Positions 48,601 to 60,600 of a DNA stretch of 64,000 nt are shown one piece after another. Position 1 is the first letter of the stretch. The number at the start of each line of letters is the position of its first letter. Below the pieces are notes generated by a model that was given only the letters and a program-made list of their open reading frames with translations, was not told the DNA's origin and did not search any database. Source of the stretch: Branchiostoma floridae (lineage: Eukaryota; Chordata; Leptocardii; Amphioxiformes; Branchiostomatidae); contig NC_049996.1 in the NCBI RefSeq assembly GCF_000003815.2, forward strand, positions 16,722,930 to 16,786,929, written 5' to 3'. The position numbers and the translations under genes are program-made.

Positions 48601-51600
48601 TGGAAGGAGGTTCAGGAGGCGTTCACAGTGATGGAGAGGAAGGGGCGCGAGTTCCTGTCGGAAGTCAAACTTGTAAGTTCTGTTTTATTTGCTTTGTTGT
48701 AATTCTTAATTGGTACACTTTGACTACGCATGATGAACAGCCAAAATAATAAACAAATGAATAAAACATGTCTTTTGTTTTGGAAAATTGTTGTGCCTGG
48801 CTAGACCTTTCCGAGGTGCTAAATAGTGTCCACATCAAAAATAAAGGTCTGTAATTCATATAGTGGGTAGTCAGAATATTAACACATTTTAGGCTGTCCT
48901 TGGTGCTGAATTCCATTCACTCTGATGACACAAGCACAATCTGTGTTTTTTTAGTACCTACTGATAATAAGTTCTTTTTAATGCAATATTTAGTTGAATA
49001 TTGAACATGTTATGTGCATGTGGTAGGTTTTCTTGTAATTCTGAGAGATTTTAAGAATGGATCCCTCCAGAGATGTTAATGGTTGTGTACTAGAAAAACT
49101 TGTGGGAGACTCACAATGCCACGGCTGAAGCTAAGAATGTTTGTACCTTTCTCCAGGCTGCAATTTGTCTGCCAGATGTTCCAAACACTTAGCTTCACAG
49201 AAATGGGTCATGATTCTCCCAGAAAGTTTGTCAGTTTGATCCTGTTGGCCCAAGGCCATAAGAAGTGTGGCTTTGAAAACATAAGAACTGGCTATGTGCC
49301 AATTGTATAGGAGGGAACTTAAGGCAGGGTTGCATTTTACAATTTACAAAGAAGCAGTCTTACACTGTTTGCAATCTCTTTTGATGTACACAGTTTGGCA
49401 AAGCTGTGATGTTCTCTGTTGACAATGATAGAAGGTTTTGAAAAGCTTTTGAGTTGTACAATTCATAATGGCAAAGTAGGATTGAGATGACCTATAACAG
49501 AAAGAAGCTTTACAGATGAATTCAACTTTGTTGAAGATGTTGCATTTAAGATGACCCCCTGCTAGACACAGGCAGATGACAGGCAGATGCATACATGACT
49601 TTCTGTTGTATATATGACTGTATTACATAGGTTTGAGTTGATTCCCAACTAGACAAAGAGATTAGTTTACAGACAAATACACTTTGGTTTTGAGATGACC
49701 CCAGCTAGACACAGGGAGATGAATACATTACTGTTTGTTGTACAGTGTATAGGTTTGAGATGATCCCCAACTGGGATGATACAGAATTTGAAGTTTACAG
49801 ATGAAATATGATGACTGTTTGTCACACCTGTAGGTTTGAGACGACCCCCAGCTAGACACAGGCAGATGAATACATGATTGTTTGTTGTACCTGTAGGTTC
49901 AAGATGACCCCCAGCTAGACACGGAGCGTGCAGTGCTGTGCGTAGAGACACTACTCGAGCACTTTGGGGAGAGAAAGCGAACTATCCAGGACCAGCAGAT
50001 GATTAAATGACTGTTTGTCACACCTGTAGGTTCGAGATGACCCCCAGCTTGACACTGAGCGCGCAGTGCTGTGTGTAGAGACGCTCCTCGAGCACTTCGG
50101 GGAGAGAAAGCGAACTATCCAGGACCAGCGCACGGGCTGGCAGCAGAAGCTTCAGGCAGAGGAGGAGTTCAAACAGGACTGGTTAAGATTCATGCAGGAA
50201 GTCAAGAAGGTAAATCTACGTCCTTTTGTTTCATACGTCCTTTTGTTTCATACGTCCTTTTGTTTCATACCTATGTCCCGGAACGTTAAATACAGCAGTT
50301 CTGTACTGGATGATAACTTTCCATATCACACGGGCTTTGAAGTTGTATCACACAGGCCTCCATCAAATAGTTGGAACATACTCCATATGCTAAGTGCGGC
50401 TTGGTCGAATACCTGATTTGGATGTTGGAATTCCTTCTGTTACAATTTTTGTTTCTTCAAGGATACTACATATTCTCGACTTCTGAAGAAAGTAAATCCA
50501 AAGTTTTTTTTTGTAGACTCTATCAGACAAACTAGCACAATTGCTATATATTATAGTACAACTCTAAACTATCTTCCAACACAAACGTATACGTGAATTG
50601 CTCTTATATACTCCGAGATGGCACAAGGAGAGAGCTACGCGGTTTGGGGCATATGATGTCTTTATTCTGCTCTGTGCGTAGACTGGTAGAGTCTTAGAGG
50701 TCGTGCAAAGACATCAACGGCCTAAGACCAGGGTCTAAGACCAGGATCTTGGCTATTACAACAAACAGTGCAGTAAATGTACATATACATGTAGTGGTAC
50801 GGTTTCACATTCTTTGAAAGGAAAAATACAATGCAACACGGGCAGGACGGTTGGTAAGCGAGAGGCAAGCCCTGCCAACCCAGTCGGCGGATGTCGCTCA
50901 GTGAGGTCAAAGGTCACTTCCTTCAGAGAAATTCCACACGATTGCTCTACAAGCAATCCTAACATGATCAAATTTTTTTCTATTACCACTGTCACCTTCT
51001 TCAGGCTCAATAAAGAAGGAGGCAACTGTGGTCGTTGAAAGTTTGATCCATGTTAAACCTTTGTGTTGGAAGAAAGTTGTACTATTATTGCTACCAACGC
51101 AGTTTAGCTTCCATGATAATACACTGGCTATGAGGAGAATATTTGCCTGTGGAGTTTTGTGACCAAGGTGTTTCATTGACCAGGTACTGGTGCAGGAAAT
51201 CTTAAACCTATACCCTTATCCTTTTTTTGTTGAATTCTAAAAGATCTTGGTCTTTGCTGTGTTTGAATAATTTGAAAAATACTAATGGCATTTTTTTTGT
51301 GTGTGTCCCCAGACCATTGAGTGGATCATGAGCCTGGAGAGGGAGATTTTCCCCACCAGTGGAGCCGAGCTGGGAACCAACCTGGAGGATGCAGTCGACC
51401 TGCAGGACAAACTCAGGAAGTTCATGCCTACAGCTGAGGTTAGGGTTGTTTATTTGTTTGTTTGTTTGTTTACCTGGAGGATGCAGTCAACCTGCAGGAC
51501 AAGCTCAGGAAGTTCATGCCCACAGCTGAGGTTAGGGTTGTTTATTTGTTTGTTTGTTTGTTTACCTGGAGGATGCAGTCAACCTGCAGGACAAGCTCAG

Positions 51601-54600
51601 GAAGTTCATGCCCACAGCTGAGGTTAGGGTTGTTTATTTGTTTGTTTGTTTGTTTACCTGGAAGATGCAGTCAACCTGCAGGACAAGCACAGGAAGTTCA
51701 TGCCTACAGCTGAGGTTAGGGTTGTTTATTTGTTTGTTTGTTTGTGTTTACCTGGAGGATGCAGTCGACCTGCAGGACAAGCTCAGGAAGTTCATGCCTA
51801 CAGCTGAGGTTATGGTTGTTTATTTGTTTGTTTGTTTACCTGGAGGATGCAGTCGACCTGCAGGACAAACTCAGGAAGTTCATGCCTACAGCTGAGGTTA
51901 GGGTTGTTTATTTGTTTGTTTGTTTGTTTGTTTACCTGGAGGATGCAGTCGACCTGCAGGACAAGCTCAGGAAGTTCATGCCTACAGCTGAGGTTATGGT
52001 TGTTTATTTGTTTGTTTGTTTACCTGGAGGATGCAGTCGACCTGCAGGACAAGCTCAGGAAGTTCATGCCTACAGCTGAGGTTAGGGTTGTTTATTTGTT
52101 TATTTGTTTGTTTTGTTTATCTGGAGGATGCAGTCAACCTGCAGGACAAACTCAGGAAGTTCATTCCTACAGCATAAGTAAATATAATGTTCAAAGATAG
52201 TACAGAGATGTCCGATGTAAGTAGCAAAGCTTTAAAAACAAAATGAAATTTTACATCTTCTTTTGTGATACCGAATATTGACAGGAAATACTTTGACGGT
52301 TATGTAAACAACAATGTAGGTCAGGTTGTGTTTGTCAAGTGACCAAAGGCTGCAGTACTCCTTGCCATATATAGGTGGCACTGCAGGTACATGTACAAGC
52401 CATAGCTCAGATGGAGAGTAACATGTTCAGAATCTGCATTTGATTGAAAACCAATGATGTTTTGCAGGGCTCCATACTTGTCATGCACTTCTATATACTG
52501 AAAACTACTCTACATTATTAGCTCACAGTGTACAACTCCGTCTGATCTGAGCTATCCTTAACTTCTCTTTCACATTTGTCTAACTTACAGAAAACCAGTG
52601 AAGTAGCTGAGGGCCATGTGAAGACTGCAGAGATGCTTGCAGCTCGAGGAGAAACCGGTCCATAGATGGAGTCTTTCATCTTTAACCTGACTCTTACTCT
52701 TTCCTTTCTTTGCCACAAACAGAAAACCAGTGAAGTAGTTGAGGGCCATGTGAAGACTGCAGAGATGCTGGCAGCTGGAGAAGGGACCGGTCCATAGATG
52801 GAGTGTCTCAATTTAAACCTGACTCTTACTCTTTCCTTTCTTTGCCACAAACAGAAAACCAGTGAAGTAGTTGAGGGCATGTGAAGACAGCAGAGATGCT
52901 GTCAGCTCGAGGAGAGACCCATAGATGGAGTCTCTCATCTTCAACCTGACTCTTACTCTTTCCTTTCTTTGCCACCAATAGAAAACCAGTGAAGTAGTTG
53001 AAGGGCATGTGAAGACTGCAGAGATGCTGGCAGCTCGAGGAGAAACCGGTCCACAGAAGGAGTCCCTGATCATGGACCTGCTGAGGGTTCACCAGCGGTT
53101 CCAGGCCAGGCTGGCTGAGTACATCCTGCTGCTGGAGATGGCAATTGCCTTCTTCGACAACATCAACAAGGTTTGGAACACACCTGTCACAAGTGATGGT
53201 CTGAAGTATAGGACTGACTGTACATGCCCATCCCAAGGGTCTTTGTCCCTGTCCTTCCCCAGAACTTTCCATATTTCATCTTTCTCTTCTTTCTTTATCT
53301 TTTCTTTTATCTTTCCTTCCCTCTTTCTTTGTGTTTTTTTTTTTTGCTATTTTCTTCTTCAGAGTTTTTGGTTGCATCTTTCATTCATTCTTGACACCTT
53401 TTGTGTGATTAGCTTTTCTTGTAATCCATCTTTCCTTCTTTCGAGATTTACTTCTTTTTCTTGCAAACATTTGTGATAAAATTAAAGATAATCATAACTA
53501 TCCATGCCAAAGCCTTTCTCAGGTACAAATTTAAACATCTTTTTGTTTTTCTTTCGTATAGTTTTCATTTTAATATTAATTTTCTCTCTTGTCCTCTGTC
53601 TTAGGACACTTTTAGGATTATTGATTGCCATCATTTATTAAACCTGTCTCATCCATAGATTTTTTATTCATCCTTTTCCATCAATTTCTTCTGCATTTCT
53701 TGATTCTCTCTCCAAGTAAGTTCACCACTCTAATCACCAGCTTTAATTCCTTGTTGTAACTTTTTCATTTCATCATTTACTCTTTTCCTTCTCTTTCCCA
53801 CATTTGCCTCCTCATTTGCTTTCACCATGTTCTCTTCTCACCTTCCTTCATTCAGAGATCCCACTCTGTACACCCTCCTGTTCCTCCATCCCTCTATTGT
53901 CCTCTCTCTCCATCCCTCCATCCTCCCAATCACCCACCTTGTCGTCCCTCCCCAGACTGATTGGTTGCTACGGAAGAACATGAAGGAATACCAGCGGTTG
54001 TCACGGTTACCAGACATGGCAGCTGCCAATCACGCTATAGAGGAGCACAGTTTGTCCCAGAATTCCAGAGTGATTGTGGTTTCTTTTTTGTATTTTTCTG
54101 AAGTTGATGTCTTCCAAGCTAAACCTGAATCATTTGTTTTAAGGTTTATCTATCATTCAATACTTCCAGTAGCCTGGGTACCATCCGGAAAGTAGATTGC
54201 TCCGGCGTTCATTATACACTATATACAGTCGCTTCTCTGTGTTTCCGTCTGGGAACGTGGACCATCTTAACGTCTGGAATCGTCCAAATTTTGGACACAG
54301 GCGCTGTTTGGTCCCACATATGAGCGAATTATGGAATGGGTTCAAGAGGTCTTTCGAACCGACATTCCAACACTGGACAAGCCCTCCATCTGCTTGTGGG
54401 AGGGCCTGTTGTCATCAAAGGAGCGCTCTAGAACCTATTCCTTGATTTGCTCATCAACAGACGTTAGCATCAAACGGTTTGAATGTGCAGGTCTCCGTCC
54501 GGATAGCAGAAGCGAACATAGGAGCGAACTACTACCCTGATGGTACCCAGGCTGTGCTTCCAGTGCTTTAAAGAACTGAATAGAAAACAGCATTTGAGAA

Positions 54601-57600
54601 TAAATGATGAACTAATTTTCTGTATTGGTGGCTTACATGGGTACTGTGGATTGTTTAAAGTACAATTAAAAAATTTACATATTGGCAAATGCAGAGATTC
54701 AATAAAAGACACAATGTAACAGTTGTGTAGTACAATTTTAGAGGTTTTAGTGCTAGAATACAAATTATGATACAAATTAGAACTGCTAGAATACAAATCG
54801 AAATTAAAATAGTACCAAATATCCAGTATGTATAATGACATAAGGATCTAAAAGTTTGTTTGCTGAAGTTCAAGTATATACATTGTACTATCTACAACTA
54901 TCCATTGGTTAAACTACTGTTATACAGAAAGAGTCATTTCTTCTGTGTTTTCCAGCTGAACATGCTGATTGACAAGGCTGACAAGGATTTCAAGCAGACG
55001 TCTCCACAAGATGCCAAACAGGTGAGTAGAGCACAGAAAACAATAAGGAATGGACAAAATGCAAACAAATTTTTATAATTTTTGCCTAAAAGTATGCCCT
55101 AATTTGCAGTATAACACCAGCAGTCCTTGGTGGTGAAAGAAAGAAAGAAAGTGATTTTGGAGCTGATTAGCTCAAAGAACTAAATGAGCAAGCTAATTAG
55201 TTGTGACAGAGAAGACAGACACTATGTACTGTAAAGTATTTTTAGGTTCATTGTACAGCTCTGGATGTTCCTCGAGCTCTTTTTGAGAAGTACAATGAAC
55301 ATTGGCTTGATGTCCTGTCCTAAGGATTGCAACAGGCTTTCATGTACCCAGGATTTTAACAACCTCATAGTCTAGGGACTAATGTTACTAACCATTGGAC
55401 TACACTCGCTACAAAGTTGATGTAGTAAGGACAGAAGTTTGGTATGATCCTAAAATCTGTGAAATCCTTCCTACAGGTGGAAGACTTCCTGAGACAGCAC
55501 GAAGCCGTGAAGAAAGACGTCTCCAAGGTCTTCGACCACACCACAGACAGTGGAGAGAAGATTGTCTTGAGGGTCCGAGAAAACGTGAGCATCTTTTCTT
55601 CAGTTATTATTTGAAGTAATAGACATTGTCTTATCTTACCTCTTACTTAGGGGGCCAGGTAGAGAATCATTACCTTGCATGCAGAGTCCTTCCACTTAAT
55701 ATGGATTCATTGATTCAATCAAGTAGTAATGCACAGATTTGATAACTTTGAAAAGTAAGACTGTTTGACAATTATAGTGAAGTGACTGCTTTTGAAACTT
55801 TAACCTGGTATTTTAGGGTTGATATTGTGACTGGATTAAAGCTTTGTTTGTTCCTGGTTTTAGTTTATAGATGCAGCCAGAGTAACGCTAGAACACGAGC
55901 TAACCAAGCTGGACATGAGGAGGCTGAAGCCGTGTTTGTTTACTTGTTTACTGTTTACTTGTTGTTGTTTACAGGAAGGTGTAGACGCAGCCAGAGTTAC
56001 GGTAGAGTTTGCGCTAACCCTGCTGGACATGAGGAGGATCCAGTGGCGCTGTGTTTATTTACTTGTTTACTGTTTACTTGTTGCTGTTTGCAGAAAGGTG
56101 TAGATGCAGCCAGAGTTACAGTAGAGTAGGCCCTAACCATGCTGGACATAAGGAGGCTAAAGCCATGTTTGTTTACTTGTTTACTGTTTACCTGTTGTTG
56201 TTTACAGGAAGGTGTAGATACAGCTAGAGTTACAATAGAGCAGGCGCTAACCATGCCGGACATGAGGAGGATCCAGTGCCCTGTATTTGTTTACTTGTTT
56301 ACTGTTTACTTGTTGTTGTTTACAGGAAGGTGTAGATGCAGCCAGAGTTACAGTAGAGCAGGCCCTAACCATGCTGGACATGAGGAGGATCCCGTGGACA
56401 AAGCCTTCTTTATTTACTTGTTTATTGTTTATTTGTTGTTGTTTATAGGAAGGTGTAGATGCAGCCACAGTTACAGTAGAGCAGGCCCTGACCATGCTGG
56501 ACATGAGGAGGATCCAGTGGCGCCGTGTTTGTTTACTTGTTTACTGTTTACTTGTTGTTGTTTACAGGAAGGTGTAGATGCAGCCAGAGTTACGGTAGAG
56601 CAGGCGCTAACCATGCTGGACATGAGGAGGATACAGTGGCTGATGCCATGTTTATTTACTTGTTTGTTGTTTTTTGTTTACTGTTTACTTGTTGTTGTTT
56701 ACAGGAAGGTGTAGATGCAGCCAGAGTTACGGTAGAGCAGGCCCTGACCATGCTGGACATGAGGAGGCTGAAGCCGTGTTTGTTTACTTGTTTATTGTTT
56801 ACTTGTTGTTGTTTACAGGAAGGTGTAGATGCAGCCAGAGTTACAGTAGAGCAGACACTAACCACGCTGGACACGAGGAGGCTGAAGCCGTGTTTGTTTA
56901 CTTGTTTATTGTTTACTTGTTGTTGTTTACAGGAAGGTGTAGATGCAGCCAGAGTTACAGTAGAGCAGGTGCTAACCATGCTGGACATGAGGAGGCTGAA
57001 GCCGTGTTTGTTTACTTGTTTACTGTTTACTTGTTGTTATTTACAGGAAGGTGTAGATGCAGCCAGAGTTACAGTAGAGCAGGCCCTAACCATGCTGGAC
57101 ATGAGGAGGATCCAGTGGTTAAAGGAATGGGAGGAGCACAGAAGAAGGCTCGAGCAGGGCATCAAGATGTGTCAACTACTGAAGGATATAGAAAAGGTGA
57201 GGTCATTGTAAGATAAACTCTTTCAACATGTTACAGAATATACATAGAGGCTTTATTGACACCAGAAAAAGTATGGGAAATCAATATAGTGAGCTATAAA
57301 CAACTAGAATTCTGTTGTGCAATTCTGTGAGCAATATATTCTTAATAGCTCATGATTCACTCACTCACTCACTCTCCGGTTTAACGTCTGTTGTTCCCCA
57401 TCCCATGGGGGTTAGACATGCTTGCACGTAAATGAGGGGGCTTCATGGCGGCTCTCCAGCGTCCTCTGTCATTTGGGTTGATACTGTGTAGGTTGAGATT
57501 CAAAGCCTCTAAAAGCAGAACAGGATTTTTGCAGTGGATTGTACAGTGCATCATTTCTGTCCTTGGTGCTGAACTTGATATCTTGTTAATATGATTGTTT

Positions 57601-60600
57601 TTCTTTAGGCTCATGTATTTTGATAATGTACAATGTGAAATAGTTATACATGCAAATCACTAAGTAAGACTCAATGATAGCGGTTAAACCTCTCTCAAAG
57701 GTAGCGTGCAGTGGTTAGTGGCCCTGCCTCTGAAACTAGAAGCTGTAAGTTTGATTCCAACTGTGTCGCTCACCAGACATGCACACTACTGGAAAGGGTT
57801 GCAGTCCTTAGGACAGGACGTTAAGCCGTGGTCCACTGTTCATTGTGCTTGCCGAAAAGAGTTAGGGAGAATTTCCCCTGTGCAATGAACCTGTAAATAC
57901 TGTACATAGCGTCTGTCCTCTCTGTCACGACTAGTGAAAGACTAGCTCTTCTGTGAGCTAAAACTGGGTTGAGATCATTGAACAGGTTCATCAGGCATGT
58001 ATGTGTACAGTTACTATCAATTTTTCTTCTAACAGCGACTGTTTATTAAAGATAGAGAACGTACCTCCAAATTTTTTATGTCTACCAGTACACCTTGGAG
58101 GCGGATGGGGCAGATGATCTATGCAAGCCTGGTCTAGTCTCATATTTTCTCGCAAGATTGAGACTAGACCATTCTCTGCATCCAAGATGTACTGCCAGAC
58201 ATCGAAAATTTGGAGGTACGTTCTCTACCTTTGATAAACAGTCACTGTTAGGAGAAAAATTGATAGTAACTGGATTGAGATCATTTTCCCTTTCGTCACT
58301 TTCCCTCTCGCATGTTTTCCCCAGTTACGTGAGCAGTTGTCGGAGCTGGCGGATCAGCTGTTGGAGTTCCAGACCCAGCTGAAGGAGGCGAAGACATCTC
58401 ACACCATCAGCATCATCGTGCAGAAGTTTGACGACTTCACAAGCCAAGTCACGGTACGGACCTGTCACATCTGCATCTGTATTACAGTACATACTAGCTG
58501 GTAGAACTGCCCGTATGTTTAACACACTGTCAGCATCATCGTGCAGAAGTTTGAGGACTTCACAAGTCAAGTCACGGTGCCTATCTTTTCTGTATTTCTT
58601 ACTGTATAGTTGGTAAAGCTGGTCTTCAGTGCAACACGCCAGACACTGTATCTGTACATGTATGTCCATAGCCAGTATAGCTAGTCTTCTGCTTAACACA
58701 TCATCAGCATCATCGTGCAGAAGTTTGACGACTTCACAAGCCAAGTCACGGTGCCTATCTTTTCTGTATTTCTTACTGTATAGTTGGTAAAGCTGGTCTT
58801 CAGTGCAACACGCCAGACACTGTATCTGTACATGTATGTCCATAGCCAGTATAAGTCTTCTGCTTAACACATCATCAGCATCATCGTGCAGAAGTTTGAC
58901 AACTTCACAAGCCAAGTCACGGTACGGACCTGTTACATCTGTATCTGTATCACAGAACATAGCTGGTATATCTGCCCTTTTGCTTAACACACTGCACACT
59001 GTCAGCATCATTATGTAGAAGTTTGACGACTTTCCTAGCCAAGTCACGGTGCGGACCTGTTTCATCTGTATCTGTATCTTCATCTGTATCTGAGTTAGAG
59101 TAGCCAGAGTAGCCAGAGTAACTGCTGATCTGCTTAACACATCATCAGTATCATCATGCAGAAGTTTGACGACATCACAAGTCAAGTCACGGTACATATC
59201 TTTTCTGTATCTTTTTCTGTATAGCTAGTATTAAATTACTGGTCTTCAGTGCAACACACCAGACACTGTATCTGTCATGTATGTCCATAGCCAGTATAAC
59301 TAGTCTTCTGCTTAACACACTGTCGTCATCATCATGCAGAGGTTTGATGACTTCACAAGCCAAGTTACAGTACGGATCTTTTCTGTATCTCTTTCTGTAT
59401 AGCTAGTATACATGTAACTGGTCTTCAGCACAACACACCAGATTCTGTATCTATACAATGTATCTGTACTGTATAGCCAGTATAATCGTACCAGCTTCTG
59501 TATCTGTATCTATATAGCCGGTATAACTGCCCTTCAGCATAACACACCAGCTTCTGTATCTGTATCTATATAGCCGGTATAACCGCCCTTCAGCATAACA
59601 CACCAGCCTTTAAATCTGTATCTGTCACTGTATATTATCTGGTAACTGTGTGACCATCCTTAGCTTCTGTATCTGTATCATTACATAGCCAGTATAACTG
59701 CCCTTATGTTTAACACATTGTCAGTATCATTATATGAAGTTTGAGGACTTTACCATCAAGTCACGGTACATATCTATTCTGTATCTGGTACCATTCAGGT
59801 ACTGTATGGAGGGCAGGTTCAAGTTTAAGTTTACCTGAGTGTGTTTTTGATATGTTCCAGGCGTTCCGGTACCGTTTTGAGGGCCTTAGCGGGCAGGTAG
59901 ACGAGGCCCTGAAGGAAGGCTGGGACAACCTGGCTCCCCTGCTGTCCCAGCGGAAGGACCTGCGTGACCGGTGGCACCGCTTCCTACAGGACTTTGACGC
60001 CTTCGGCACGCGCCTGCCGCTGGCACAACAGCTGTTCACCAACATGCAGGAGGTGAGTCTGCGTTTGTTTGTTTGTTTGTTTGTGCGACCGATGGCACCG
60101 TTTCCTGCAGGACTTCGACGCCTTCGGCACGCGACTGCCGCTGGCGCAACAGCTGTTTACCAACATGCAGGAGGTGAGTCTGCTTGAAATGTTTGTTTGT
60201 TTGTTTGGCATCAAAATGTGCGGTCTAACTAGGTTGAACCCGCTGGACAGGGCTGCTTGGAAGAGTGATGTGAAGACTAGCAGACTAGAAGACTGTGTGT
60301 TTGTTTGTGCAACCAATGCTAGCAGTTGATTTGTTGTTGTATCAGCCCATCTTTCCCTCACTCATTCAGCCATTTGTTTGTCTATCCCTTCTTTCCACCC
60401 TTCCTTTTTGTACAGATAAAAGTTGGCTTGATATCGGATTCAACACCAAGGGCAGGACCATTTACTGGACTGCATACACANNNNNNNNNNNNNNNNNNNN
60501 NNNNNNNNNNNNNNNNNNNNNNNNNNNNNNNNNNNNNNNNNNNNNNNNNNNNNNNNNNNNNNNNNNNNNNNNNNNNNNNNNNNNNNNNNNNNNNNNNNNN

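Noticed and set aside
58325-59197. Minus-strand 290-codon frame
   Set aside because: It is the complement of exon 17 and its donor-side array, with no features of its own.
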